A stretch of 64,000 nt of DNA from Gordonia malaquae NBRC 108250 (GTDB lineage: Bacteria; Actinomycetota; Actinomycetes; Mycobacteriales; Mycobacteriaceae). The translations under genes were made by a program, and so were the position numbers. Positions 17,612 to 26,371 of the stretch are shown one piece after another. The stretch lies in contig NZ_BAOP01000018.1 of NCBI RefSeq assembly GCF_000344135.1, forward strand, positions 1 through 64,000, given 5' to 3'. The notes below the pieces were generated by a model that was given only the letters and a program-made list of their open reading frames with translations, was not told the origin of the DNA and did not search any database. How positions within the stretch are numbered: the first letter of the stretch is position 1; every line of letters starts with the position of its first letter.

Positions 17612-18237
17612 CGAGTGATCAGGTCCAGAGCTTCGCCGCGCGAGGTCGCGCTGGTCTTGAACAGTCCGCGCACGGCGGACGTCGTGGTGGTGGCTCCGGG
17701 CTTGCGGATGCCTCGCATCGCCATGCACAGGTGCTCGGCCTCGATCACGACGATCACGCCGCGCGGGTCGAGTCGACGCACGAGCGCGTCGGCGATCTGA
17801 CTGGTCAGGCGCTCTTGAACCTGCGGACGCTTCGCGTACAGGTCGACGACGCGAGCAAGTTTCGACAGGCCGGTGACCTGCCCCGACTCACCCGGGATGT
17901 AGCCGACGTGCGCAACGCCGCGGAACGCGACGAGATGGTGCTCGCACGTCGAGTACATCGGGATGTCCTTGACCAGGACCAGCTCTGAATGACCCTCGTC
18001 GAAGACTGTCGCGAGGACCTCGTCGGGCTCGATGTAGAGCCCGGCGAACATCTCGCGGTAGGCGTTGGCGACGCGGTGCGGCGTGCGCTTGAGCCCTTCG
18101 CGGTCGGGATCCTCGCCCACTGCGATGAGAAGCTCGCGGACTGCGGCCTCCGCGCGAGCCTGGTCGAACTCTCCGACCGCACCGTGTCCCGGCGCAGTCA
18201 CGCCGTCCACCGCGTGGGTGTCGTCGACGCTGGTCAT
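17608..18237 (-). CDS. folE: GTP cyclohydrolase I
   Basis: A 209-residue enzyme converting GTP to dihydroneopterin triphosphate, the entry to folate synthesis. Seen: zinc-site [37 protein letters not shown], and [16 protein letters not shown] holding the second zinc cysteine. The ATG at 18237 has GAGGAGAG about 5 bases upstream and follows the ftsH stop by 14 bases; an in-frame GTG six codons earlier is possible but has no site of its own. Confidence 0.96.
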   Translation of the reverse strand: MTSVDDTHAVDGVTAPGHGAVGEFDQARAEAAVRELLIAVGEDPDREGLKRTPHRVANAYREMFAGLYIEPDEVLATVFDEGHSELVLVKDIPMYSTCEHHLVAFRGVAHVGYIPGESGQVTGLSKLARVVDLYAKRPQVQERLTSQIADALVRRLDPRGVIVVIEAEHLCMAMRGIRKPGATTTTSAVRGLFKTSATSRGEALDLITR

Positions 18238-18251
18238 TGTCTCTCCTCGAG

Positions 18252-20621
18252 TCACCGGCGGTCGGACGAGCCGTCGCCGTCAGTCTGGTTCTCCGGCGGC
18301 CATCCGGGTGCCGACCAGTCACGCGGAGCCCCGTAATCGGGCCGCGTGCCGTGCGTGGACTGACCGTTCGGGGCGGCAGGCGGTGTCGTCCCCGGGTACA
18401 GGTAGCCCTGGCCTGCCTGTGGCTGTGGTCCGGTGGCCGGCTGCCCGCCCGCAGGTTGCCCGTACGACGGCTGCCCAGCCGGAGGCTGCCCGTACTGGGC
18501 AGGAGCACCGTACGCAGGCGGCTGCTGCGGGTACGTCTGTCCGTCGTACGCGGGCAGCGGCTGGTACTCAGGCGCCTGCTGGTACTGGGGAGCCTGGTAC
18601 TGGGGCGGCTGATTCTGCGGCGCCTGGTACTGGGGCGGCTGATTCTGCGGAACCGGTGCGACGGGCTCTGCAGGCTTCGGCGGCCATTCCTCCCCACGCT
18701 CGACTGCCAGCTCACCCGGCGTCTTGATCGGCGGCTTGGTGCTAGGCGTGCGGTCGCCGAAGACGTCGAACTTGGTGATCCGCGGACGTTTCACGACGCC
18801 TTCGAGGATCTCTTCGAGATCCTTGCGGAGCAGCGTCTCCTTCTCAAGGAGAGCGCCCGCGAGAACGTCGAGGACGTCACGGTTCTCGTCGAGGATGGCC
18901 CACGCCTCGGTGTGGGCCGCCTCGATGAGGTCACGGACCTCGGCGTCGATTTCGGCCGCCACGCCGGACGAGTAGTCCACGCTGTTGCCCATCCCGCGCC
19001 CGAGGAACGGGTCGCCCTGTTCCTGGCCGTAACGGACGGCGCCGAGCTTGGCGCTCATTCCGTACTCGGTGACCATGGCGCGCGAGATCTTGGTGGCCTG
19101 ATCGATGTCAGAGCTCGCTCCGGTGGTCGGTTCGTGGAACACGAGTTCCTCCGCGGCCCGACCGCCCATCGCCATCACCAGACGCGCAAGCATCTCCGAG
19201 CGGGTCATCAGTTCCTTGTCCTGCTCGGGCACGGCGAGCGCGTGTCCGCCGGTCTTGCCTCGGGCCAGGATGGTGACCTTGTAGATCGGGTCCAGATCCG
19301 GCATCGCCCACGCGGCGAGCGTGTGACCGCTCTCGTGGTAGGCGACGACCTTCTTCTCGTGCTCGCTGATGATGCGGCTCTTGCGACGCGGTCCGCCGAT
19401 CACGCGGTCGACCGCCTCTTCGAGCGCCTCGCCGGTGATGACGTTCTTGTGCTCACGGGCGGTGAGCAGTGCGGCCTCGTTGATGACGTTCGCGAGATCC
19501 GCGCCCGACATGCCGGGCGTGCGCTTGCCGAGACCGTCGAGGTCGGCGTCGGGCGCGATCGGCTTGCCCTTGGCGTGCACGGCGAGGATGGCTCGACGGC
19601 CCGCGATGTCCGGGTTCGAGACGGGGATCTGACGGTCGAAGCGGCCGGGCCGCAGCAACGCCGGATCGAGGATGTCGGGACGGTTGGTCGCGGCCATCAC
19701 GATGACGCCGGACCGGTCGCCGAATCCATCCATCTCGACGAGCAGCTGGTTCAGCGTCTGCTCGCGCTCGTCGTGACCGCCACCCATGCCTGCGCCGCGC
19801 TGGCGTCCGACGGCGTCGATCTCGTCGACGAAGATGATGCAGGGACTGTTCTCCTTGGCCTGTTCGAACAGGTCACGGACACGCGACGCACCGACACCGA
19901 CGAACATCTCGACGAAGTCGGAGCCGGAGATCGTGTAGAACGGCACGCCCGCCTCGCCCGCCACTGCGCGCGCGAGGAGCGTTTTGCCGGTTCCCGGCGG
20001 ACCGTAGAGCAGGACGCCCTTCGGGATCTTCGCGCCCAACGCCTGGTAGCGGGCCGGGTTCTGCAGGAAGTCGCGGATCTCGTCGAGTTCCTCGACGGCC
20101 TCATCGGCGCCGGCGACGTCGGCGAACGTCGTCTTCGGCATGTCCTTGCTGAGCTGCTTGGCCTTCGACTTCCCGAAGCCCATCACGCCGCCGCGTCCAC
20201 CGCCCTGAGCCCGGTTCATCAGGAAGAAGAACAGGCCGAACAGGATGATCATCGGGAGGACGAAGATCAGGATCGACTGCCAGATCCCCGAGTCCTTGGT
20301 GATGTTCGTCTGGTAGGTCGCCCCCGACTTCTGGGCTGCGGTGAAGATGCGCGACGAGACACCCGACGGGTACTGCGTCGTCACCTTGGTCTGGTCGGCG
20401 TCGTCGACCTTGACGGGCTTCTTCAACTCCATCCGGAGTCGTTGTTCGCGGTCGTCGATCTGAATCGACTTCACGTTCTTCGCGTCCAGCTGCGCCATGG
20501 CGACGGACGTGTCGACGCCGGTGTATTCACGGTCGGAGTTCCGCATCACGCTCCAACCCCACAGGGCGAGCAGCACCACGGCCACGATGGCGAGGTTTCG
20601 GAACAGTTTCTTACGGTTCAT
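18252..20621 (-). CDS. ftsH: ATP-dependent zinc metalloprotease FtsH
   Basis: A 789-residue membrane-anchored AAA+ protease that degrades misfolded membrane proteins and short-lived regulators. Seen: two N-terminal helices (about 8-27 and 113-135), Walker A GPPGTGKT near 206, Walker [12 protein letters not shown], second region of homology RPGRFDRQI, and zinc site HESGH near 429. The last ~140 residues are an unusual Pro/Gln/Tyr-rich tail with repeats such as [10 protein letters not shown], probably disordered and cytoplasmic; mycobacterial FtsH has a tail too, but this one is long. It heads the folE-folP-folB-folK run. Confidence 0.97.
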   Translation of the reverse strand: MNRKKLFRNLAIVAVVLLALWGWSVMRNSDREYTGVDTSVAMAQLDAKNVKSIQIDDREQRLRMELKKPVKVDDADQTKVTTQYPSGVSSRIFTAAQKSGATYQTNITKDSGIWQSILIFVLPMIILFGLFFFLMNRAQGGGRGGVMGFGKSKAKQLSKDMPKTTFADVAGADEAVEELDEIRDFLQNPARYQALGAKIPKGVLLYGPPGTGKTLLARAVAGEAGVPFYTISGSDFVEMFVGVGASRVRDLFEQAKENSPCIIFVDEIDAVGRQRGAGMGGGHDEREQTLNQLLVEMDGFGDRSGVIVMAATNRPDILDPALLRPGRFDRQIPVSNPDIAGRRAILAVHAKGKPIAPDADLDGLGKRTPGMSGADLANVINEAALLTAREHKNVITGEALEEAVDRVIGGPRRKSRIISEHEKKVVAYHESGHTLAAWAMPDLDPIYKVTILARGKTGGHALAVPEQDKELMTRSEMLARLVMAMGGRAAEELVFHEPTTGASSDIDQATKISRAMVTEYGMSAKLGAVRYGQEQGDPFLGRGMGNSVDYSSGVAAEIDAEVRDLIEAAHTEAWAILDENRDVLDVLAGALLEKETLLRKDLEEILEGVVKRPRITKFDVFGDRTPSTKPPIKTPGELAVERGEEWPPKPAEPVAPVPQNQPPQYQAPQNQPPQYQAPQYQQAPEYQPLPAYDGQTYPQQPPAYGAPAQYGQPPAGQPSYGQPAGGQPATGPQPQAGQGYLYPGTTPPAAPNGQSTHGTRPDYGAPRDWSAPGWPPENQTDGDGSSDRR

Positions 20622-20761
20622 GGGTGTGCGCGTGGACCGGTGCGTGAGGTGGCGTACTCGCCGCGCATGGGCACCGGACCTCTAGTCCTTCCCGTCGTTC
20701 GACGAATACGAGGCTACCTGTCAACGCTCGGGCGACCCGCGGTGTTCCCGGCGACGCCAGA

Positions 20762-21346
20762 TCAGGACGAGTAGACGTCCGGATGCAGGGTGCCGATGTA
20801 CGGCAGATCGCGGTACCGCTCGGCGTAGTCGAGTCCGTATCCGACGACGAACTCGTTGCCGATGTCGAAGCCGACGTCTGCCACGTCGATCACGGCGCGC
20901 ATCGCATCCGGCTTGCGCAGCAGGGTGACCACTTCGAGTGACCGCGGTGAACGGGTCGCGAGATTCTTCATCAGCCACGACAACGTGAGTCCGGAGTCGA
21001 TGACGTCTTCGACGATCAGAACGTCACGCCCCGCGATGTCCCGGTCGAGGTCCTTGAGGATGCGGACCACACCGGACGACGACGTCGACGAGCCGTAACT
21101 GGAGACCGCCATGAACTCCATCTGCGACGGGATCGGCAGTGCACGAGCGAAATCGGTCATGAACATGATCGCGCCCTTGAGGACACCGATCAGGACGAGG
21201 TCTTCGTCCGCGTCCTTGTACCGTTCGCCGACGGCCTGAGCCATCTCGACCGTGCGTGCATGAATCTGCTCACGGCTGATCAGGACGGACTCGATGTCTC
21301 CGCCGTAACCGCTGTCTGAACCCAAGGCGTTGTCGTCACGTGCCAC
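20762..21346 (-). CDS. hpt: hypoxanthine-guanine phosphoribosyltransferase
   Basis: A 194-residue type I phosphoribosyltransferase salvaging hypoxanthine and guanine with PRPP. Seen: [20 protein letters not shown] near 50-70, the flexible-loop [13 protein letters not shown], the PRPP motif [16 protein letters not shown], and the C-terminal [20 protein letters not shown] 140-bp gap separates it from ftsH, which probably has its own promoter there. Confidence 0.96.
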   Translation of the reverse strand: MARDDNALGSDSGYGGDIESVLISREQIHARTVEMAQAVGERYKDADEDLVLIGVLKGAIMFMTDFARALPIPSQMEFMAVSSYGSSTSSSGVVRILKDLDRDIAGRDVLIVEDVIDSGLTLSWLMKNLATRSPRSLEVVTLLRKPDAMRAVIDVADVGFDIGNEFVVGYGLDYAERYRDLPYIGTLHPDVYSS

Positions 21347-21421
21347 GTCTCTAGCTTGTCACGCCGACCATCGGTGCGGCACATCGGCACCGATCCGATC
21401 GATCGAAGGCTGCAAATACCA

Positions 21422-21438
21422 CTGATTCAGAGAATCAG
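21422..21438. promoter_or_regulatory. palindrome CTGATTC-AGA-GAATCAG
   Basis: Perfect 7-bp inverted repeat with a 3-bp centre in the 144-bp gap between the divergent hpt and exported-protein genes. Likely a protein-binding site; no adjacent regulator gene. Confidence 0.5.
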
Positions 21439-21454
21439 AAGTCTCTTCCATCAC

Positions 21455-21467
21455 AGTTGTCACAACT
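21455..21467. promoter_or_regulatory. palindrome AGTTGT-C-ACAACT
   Basis: Perfect 6-bp inverted repeat around a single base, 16 bp beyond the previous palindrome and 23 bp before the ATG of the exported glycine-zipper protein. Confidence 0.5.
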
Positions 21468-21490
21468 TTGCCGAAAGCGAGGAATCCATC

Positions 21491-22243
21491 ATGTTTCGTG
21501 TGGCACGTTCAGACGACACTCCGCGCTCTCGTGCGCGCTCCATCATTGAAATGAGGCCCATGCCCACCCCAAGGCTCAACCGTGTCCGAATCACGGTCAT
21601 CACGCTCATCGCAGCCGTTCTGACCATCCCCCTCGTCGCCGGACCGGCCGCAGCAGCACCCGCGAACACCCCTGTCCGAGCCACCGTTCAGGCGAACCAG
21701 AACGACGTCGTCGTCCGTATCGCGGACGGGTCGCTCACCGTCGAATCCGGTTCGCTCGTCGTCCGCGACGCGGCCGGGTCCGTACTCGAAACGGTCCCCC
21801 TCGCATACCTGAACACTGACAAGCGCGCGTACCCGATCGATGCGACGGTGAAGGGCCGTACCGCCACCCTGGTCCCGTCGACCGACGTCACCCGTTCGGT
21901 CGCCGCTCCGGCGCGGGTCCGGAACGCGGCCGAGGTCCGACAGTCGGTGGCTGACGAGAAGCAACTCTGCGGCCCGCAGACACGCAAGCAGCGCGATCTG
22001 GAGGCACTCAATCGGATGAACTCCGAGCTGGCGACGGCCACCACCATCGGCGGTCTCGCCGGCGCGGTGATCGGCGCGGTCGTCGGTCTTGTCGGCGGCC
22101 CGCTCGCTTTTGCGGGCGCAGCGATCGGCGTTGTCGTCGGCGTCGGACTCGGCCTCGGCGGCGCCGCCGTGGCAGGCACCTTCACCCGCTACTTCGACAC
22201 CATCCACTCGAAGTTCAAGCCGAAGTTCTGCAAGGTCACCTAG
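21491..22243 (+). CDS. exported protein with C-terminal glycine-zipper segment
   Basis: A 250-residue exported protein, not recognised as a named family. The ATG at 21491 has GAGGAA 7 bases upstream; ATGs at 21551 and 21560 would give a more ordinary signal peptide (RLNRVRITVITLIAAVLTIP then AAA). The middle is a strand-rich domain with no clear motif. The C-terminal third has a long Gly/Ala/Val-rich stretch (about residues 185-230, GLAGAVIGAVVGLVGGP...) of glycine-zipper type, then a short basic end with a cysteine. Such segments insert in or associate with membranes. Its last bases overlap the convergent tilS stop. Confidence 0.65.
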   Translation: MFRVARSDDTPRSRARSIIEMRPMPTPRLNRVRITVITLIAAVLTIPLVAGPAAAAPANTPVRATVQANQNDVVVRIADGSLTVESGSLVVRDAAGSVLETVPLAYLNTDKRAYPIDATVKGRTATLVPSTDVTRSVAAPARVRNAAEVRQSVADEKQLCGPQTRKQRDLEALNRMNSELATATTIGGLAGAVIGAVVGLVGGPLAFAGAAIGVVVGVGLGLGGAAVAGTFTRYFDTIHSKFKPKFCKVT

Positions 22244-23204
22244 CGGCACGCTCGACGACGAGCACTCCGGCCCGTCTGGTCACGACCAGGCGGGCCTCGT
22301 CGTCTCCCCCGACTGCGATCGGCCCCTGTCCGCGCCAGTCGGAGACCAGAGCGTCGACGGCCGTGACATTTCGGTGCGACGGCGTCTCGATCCCCCGCCG
22401 CTGAAGCCAGAAACGCACCGCACGGGTGCGAACGGCAGGTGGCGCGTCTCCGATGTCGCCCACCGCGAGCCCCTCGTCCACCTGCCGGTCGAGGAGGCTC
22501 TCAGCGAACCCGTCGAGGGCGTCGGAGTCGGCGGTGAGCTGATCAGCGGTGCGCGCGAGGGCTTCGGCGACCCCGGACGCCAGCACGTCCTCGAGCAACG
22601 GGAGCACTTCGGTGCGCACCCTGACGCGTGTGAACCGCGGATCGTCGTTGTGCGGGTCGTCCCACACCGGCAGCCCCCAGCCCGCGCACGCGGCAACGGT
22701 CTGCGCGCGACGGATGCCGAGCAGTGGGCGCCCCCAGGGGGACGACCACGGCCGCATTCCCGCGAGCGACCTGCCGCCCGATCCGCGTCCGAGACCGAGG
22801 AGAACGGTTTCGGCCTGATCGTCGAGGGTGTGGCCGAGCAGGACCGGCCTGCCGTCGCGCCCCGCCCGCAGCGCGGCGTAGCGCGCCGTCCGGGCAGCCG
22901 CTTCGAGCCCTCCGCCGCCGTCGACAGTCACTCGGCGGACCTCGGCGGTCGCCCCCAGCTTCCTGGCCGTGGCCGCAGCCGTTTCGGCGACGACATCGGA
23001 TCCGGTCTGCAGGCCGTGATCGACGACGATCGCGTGGACGTCCAGTCCCGCGCGTGCCGCACCCGCTGTCAACGCGAGTGAGTCCGCACCTCCCGACAAT
23101 GCGACGCAGACGGGACCGCCGTCGAGGTGGGCCGACACGAAGCCGCGGATCGCGCCGATCACGGCGCGTTCCGCGGGGCCGGTCAGAGAACCCTGTCGAT
23201 CCAC
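22236..23204 (-). CDS. tilS: tRNA(Ile)-lysidine synthetase
   Basis: A 322-residue ATP pyrophosphatase that changes C34 of the AUA-reading tRNA(Ile) to lysidine. Seen: PP-loop CVALSGGADSLALTAGA near residue 36, VDHGLQ, LLGHTLDDQAETVLLGLGRGSG, and WDDPHNDDPRFTRVRVR, then the C-terminal HxLxxH-type region is reduced as in mycobacterial TilS. The start is uncertain: GTG at 23204 gives the mycobacterial length and overlaps the metalloprotease gene by 22 bases; GTG at 23162 is the alternative. Confidence 0.92.
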   Translation of the reverse strand: MDRQGSLTGPAERAVIGAIRGFVSAHLDGGPVCVALSGGADSLALTAGAARAGLDVHAIVVDHGLQTGSDVVAETAAATARKLGATAEVRRVTVDGGGGLEAAARTARYAALRAGRDGRPVLLGHTLDDQAETVLLGLGRGSGGRSLAGMRPWSSPWGRPLLGIRRAQTVAACAGWGLPVWDDPHNDDPRFTRVRVRTEVLPLLEDVLASGVAEALARTADQLTADSDALDGFAESLLDRQVDEGLAVGDIGDAPPAVRTRAVRFWLQRRGIETPSHRNVTAVDALVSDWRGQGPIAVGGDDEARLVVTRRAGVLVVERAAR

Positions 23205-24283
23205 TTCGACGGCTCGTCGATCTCGCTCATCTTCGGGAGCGTGTCGGGAGAGGTCCAGACGGTGTTGAACCGCTCCATGCCGACGGTCTCGACGACTTCG
23301 TCGACGAACGCCTTGCCGCGCACGTACTGTGCGATCTTCGCGTCCATGCCGATCAGCGCCCTGATGAGCCGCTGCAGCGGATTGCGCGGCGCACTGCGCC
23401 TCGCATCGAATCCGGCGCGGATCTGCTCCACGGTGGGAACGTGGGCTGGTCCGACGGCGTCCATCACGTGATCTGCGTGCCCTTCGAGGAGAGTCCCGAG
23501 CACCAGGACGCGCTCGAACGCTTCGAACTGTTCCGGCGACTGCAGCAGCTGCATGACTCCGACCATGCCCTTCTCGCGGGGCTTCCCGCTCCGCGCCGCC
23601 TCGGTGACGCGTGCGAGGACCTCGGTCACCGAGTCCTCGTCGCCGCCCGCGAGTCCGCTGACGTTCTCGCGCATGTAGCCGGTGAGCCAGGGGTTGGCGG
23701 AGAACTGCACGCGGTGGGTCACCTCGTGCAGGCACACCCACAGCCGGAAGTCGGACGGCACTGCGCGGAGCTGCCGTTCGACCGCGATGATGTTGGGCGC
23801 CACCAGCAGCAGCACTCCGGGTTCACCGGTGTCGGGGTCGGTGCTGAACGGGTCGTACTGCCCGAGAATCGCGCCCGAGAGGAACGCCAGCAGACCGCCG
23901 GCCTGGACACCTGCGATCTTCGCTCCCAGCCCCGTCTCGGGTTGCGGGTCGTCAGTCAGCATCGCAGGCATGGACCGCGACGCCGCGTCGATCCATCCGG
24001 CGCGGTCGACGATGCGCGCCGTCGGCACGCGCAGTCCGTCGGCGAGTCCGGTGACCTCCCGGACCGGGCCCTCCGCGCGCACTGCGGCGGCCGCCAGTTC
24101 GGCGCGCGCCTGGTCCATCGTGTAGCGGGTCACGCGCGGCCCCGGCCGCGCCACTCGTCGCCCGATCGAGGCCGCGAGCTCCCAGTCCACGCCGACAGTG
24201 AGCGCAGACGTCTCGGCGGTGACGATCGATTCGTCCCGGGTGGTCTCGGCCATGTCGTGGCTCCTGGTCTGTGGGTCGGTCAT
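23183..24283 (-). CDS. zinc-dependent metalloprotease (DUF2342, Rv3626c-like)
   Basis: A 366-residue protein of the actinobacterial zincin family typified by Rv3626c. Seen: HExxH as CLHEVTHRVQF near residue 190, an extended DPFSTDPDTGEPG segment before it, and a following helix-rich domain. Substrates are unknown. Start choice is open: ATG at 24283 (GGAG 6 bases upstream, right behind dacB) or ATG at 24253 (AGGAG 7 bases upstream). It is always between dacB and tilS in this lineage. Confidence 0.88.
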   Translation of the reverse strand: MTDPQTRSHDMAETTRDESIVTAETSALTVGVDWELAASIGRRVARPGPRVTRYTMDQARAELAAAAVRAEGPVREVTGLADGLRVPTARIVDRAGWIDAASRSMPAMLTDDPQPETGLGAKIAGVQAGGLLAFLSGAILGQYDPFSTDPDTGEPGVLLLVAPNIIAVERQLRAVPSDFRLWVCLHEVTHRVQFSANPWLTGYMRENVSGLAGGDEDSVTEVLARVTEAARSGKPREKGMVGVMQLLQSPEQFEAFERVLVLGTLLEGHADHVMDAVGPAHVPTVEQIRAGFDARRSAPRNPLQRLIRALIGMDAKIAQYVRGKAFVDEVVETVGMERFNTVWTSPDTLPKMSEIDEPSKWIDRVL

Positions 24284-24284
24284 G

Positions 24285-25697
24285 TCAACTCCGGCATCCG
24301 CATTCGCGGAGCGCGCCGGCGACGGTGTCTATCGCGGGCCGCGCGTCGGCCGGTGAGGTGCCGCCCGACATCAATGCGAACGACAGCACTCGACCATCGA
24401 CGGTCTGCACTATTCCGGTCAACGACGTGACGCCTGTCAATGTTCCGGTCTTCGCACGCACCCATCCCGCACCGGGCATCTCGTCCGGATCGAATCGGTC
24501 GGCGAGCGTTCCGGTGCCATGCGCCACTGGAAGCGTGTCGAGGAGCGATCGCAGCTTCGGCGAGTTGTCGCCGCCCACTGTCGCGCCCATCACTGCGTCG
24601 AGAACACCGGCAGGCACCTTGTCCGCGTACGACAGTCCGGACAGGTCGGACAGCTTCACGTCGTCTACGTCGAACCCCGCGGTGCGCAGGGCCTTCAGGA
24701 CGGCGTCCACACCGCCGCTTGTGCTCGCCTCGCCGCCGGTCGCTGCGGCGAGCTCGACACCGAGCATCTCGGCGAGCACGTTGTCGCTGAACCGCATCAT
24801 GTCGCCGACCCGCACGGAGAGCGGAGCAGATTTCACCGACGCGATGGTCCGAGCGCCCGCCGGGGCGTCGACCTCGGTGACTGGACTGTGCACGCCGAGC
24901 GCGTCGGCGAGTGCACGGCCTGCCTCTTCCGCAGGCTGATCGGTACGCGGCGAGTACTCGTCCAGCGGATCGCGGCGGCCGGCGTCGACCATCAGCGACG
25001 TCAGCGGGGTGATGTCCCCGCCCTCGATGTCTCGACGATCCCACGTGCGAACCATCGACGGTCCGGTGAAGCCCGGCGTCGCGAACGCCACCGAGGTGAC
25101 CTCCACTCCGGACCGTTTGATCTGCGTCGCCAGGTCGGAGATGCGACCGGGATCCGAGTAGAACGTCTGCTCCCCGTCGCCGGAGGTGAGTGTCGGATCG
25201 CCCGCACCGACGAGAATCGCCTGGCCGTCGTCGCCGAGGACGACGTTCGTAGTGATCCGCTTGTCATGGGGAAGCGTCATCAGGACCGCCGCCGCGGTGA
25301 GGATCTTCGCATTCGACGCGGGGGTCCGCGCTTCGTCGGCGTCACGACTCCACAACACCTTGCCGGTCAGCGGGTCGGTGACCTGCCCGGTGAACTCACC
25401 GAGTGCATCGGCCCGCGACGGCTTCGACAGCACCGCGCGGACACCGGCTGCCGTCGGTGCGGGTGCAGTCTCGGACACGGCTGTGATCACCTGGTCGACG
25501 GTGACCGCGGCCGGCTGCGCGGGGGTTCCGTCCGGCACGGGGTCCGGTCGCTGCGTGTAGGACCACCAGCCCGCCGTTCCGCCGCCTGCGAGCAGTGCGA
25601 CGAGCAGCAGGATCAGCGTGATGCGCAAGCCTTTTCGGGACTTCCGAGTGGGCTCGCCCGTCGGCGGGATCACGGTCGGCGGGATGCGCGAAGCCAC
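24285..25697 (-). CDS. dacB: D-alanyl-D-alanine carboxypeptidase/endopeptidase (PBP4 type)
   Basis: A 470-residue class C penicillin-binding protein trimming peptidoglycan peptides outside the membrane. Seen: one N-terminal anchor helix (about 25-47), active-site SxxK as ASNAK near 140, SxN as FSDN near 295, and KTG as RAKTGTLTGVT near 405. The GTG at 25697 is preceded by GGAGG at 5 bases, so the 60-residue extension upstream is rejected. It is divergent from ppa across 133 bp. Confidence 0.94.
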   Translation of the reverse strand: MASRIPPTVIPPTGEPTRKSRKGLRITLILLLVALLAGGGTAGWWSYTQRPDPVPDGTPAQPAAVTVDQVITAVSETAPAPTAAGVRAVLSKPSRADALGEFTGQVTDPLTGKVLWSRDADEARTPASNAKILTAAAVLMTLPHDKRITTNVVLGDDGQAILVGAGDPTLTSGDGEQTFYSDPGRISDLATQIKRSGVEVTSVAFATPGFTGPSMVRTWDRRDIEGGDITPLTSLMVDAGRRDPLDEYSPRTDQPAEEAGRALADALGVHSPVTEVDAPAGARTIASVKSAPLSVRVGDMMRFSDNVLAEMLGVELAAATGGEASTSGGVDAVLKALRTAGFDVDDVKLSDLSGLSYADKVPAGVLDAVMGATVGGDNSPKLRSLLDTLPVAHGTGTLADRFDPDEMPGAGWVRAKTGTLTGVTSLTGIVQTVDGRVLSFALMSGGTSPADARPAIDTVAGALRECGCRS

Positions 25698-25830
25698 GGA
25701 ACCTCCGGTCTGGGAAATACAGGGGACGGAACTAACAGTATCGTTGGAGGCCGTCGCACGTGTTTTCCACCGGCGCTGGGCCCACACGCTTTGATGCAGG
25801 GTCCCACACACGAGATGAAGGAGTGAACGC

Positions 25831-26310
25831 ATGGAGTTCGAGGTCACCGTCGAGATCCCCAAGGGCGCACGCAACAAGTACGAAGTCGATCACGAGACGG
25901 GCAAGGTCTACCTGGACCGCTACCTGTACACGTCGATGGGCTACCCGGCCGACTACGGCTACATCGACCACACCCTCGGCGAGGACGGCGACCCGCTCGA
26001 CGCGATGGTCCTGCTCCCCGAGTCGGTATACCCCGGCGTCATCGTCAAGGCGCGCATCGTCGCGATGTACACGATGACCGATGAGGCAGGCGGCGACGAC
26101 AAGCTGCTCGCGGTGCCCGCAGGCGACCCGCGGTGGGACCACATCCAGGACGTCGGGGACGTCAACGAGTTCGAGCTCAAGGCCATCGCGCACTTCTTCG
26201 AGCGCTACAAGGACCTCGAGCCCGGTAAGTCCGTCACCCCGGGCGGTTGGGTCGGCAAGGACGAGGCGATCAAGGTCGCCGAGGCCGCTGTCGCCCGCTA
26301 CCAGGGCTGA
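25831..26310 (+). CDS. ppa: inorganic pyrophosphatase
   Basis: A 159-residue family I pyrophosphatase that hydrolyses the PPi made in biosynthetic reactions. Seen: [29 protein letters not shown], the metal motif [11 protein letters not shown], and KFLEPGK-like [10 protein letters not shown] near the C-terminus. GAAGGAG lies before the ATG. It ends before a strong hairpin terminator. Confidence 0.97.
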   Translation: MEFEVTVEIPKGARNKYEVDHETGKVYLDRYLYTSMGYPADYGYIDHTLGEDGDPLDAMVLLPESVYPGVIVKARIVAMYTMTDEAGGDDKLLAVPAGDPRWDHIQDVGDVNEFELKAIAHFFERYKDLEPGKSVTPGGWVGKDEAIKVAEAAVARYQG

Positions 26311-26332
26311 CACTCCTCCCGAGATACACCAA

Positions 26333-26371
26333 GACGCCGCGAACCACTGAGGTTCGCGGCGTCTTTCTTCT
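26333..26371. terminator. rho-independent terminator between ppa and the MFS gene
   Basis: Perfect 13-bp stem GACGCCGCGAACC / GGTTCGCGGCGTC with a 5-base loop (ACTGA) followed by TTTCTTCT on the plus strand. It serves ppa and may also act for the convergent MFS gene. Confidence 0.88.

Noticed and set aside
18237-20774. An 845-codon open frame opposite ftsH
   Set aside because: It is an antisense shadow caused by high GC; ftsH has full family homology and the antisense product has none.
24519-25826. A 435-codon open frame opposite dacB
   Set aside because: Shadow frame without homology; dacB shows all three penicillin-binding motifs.
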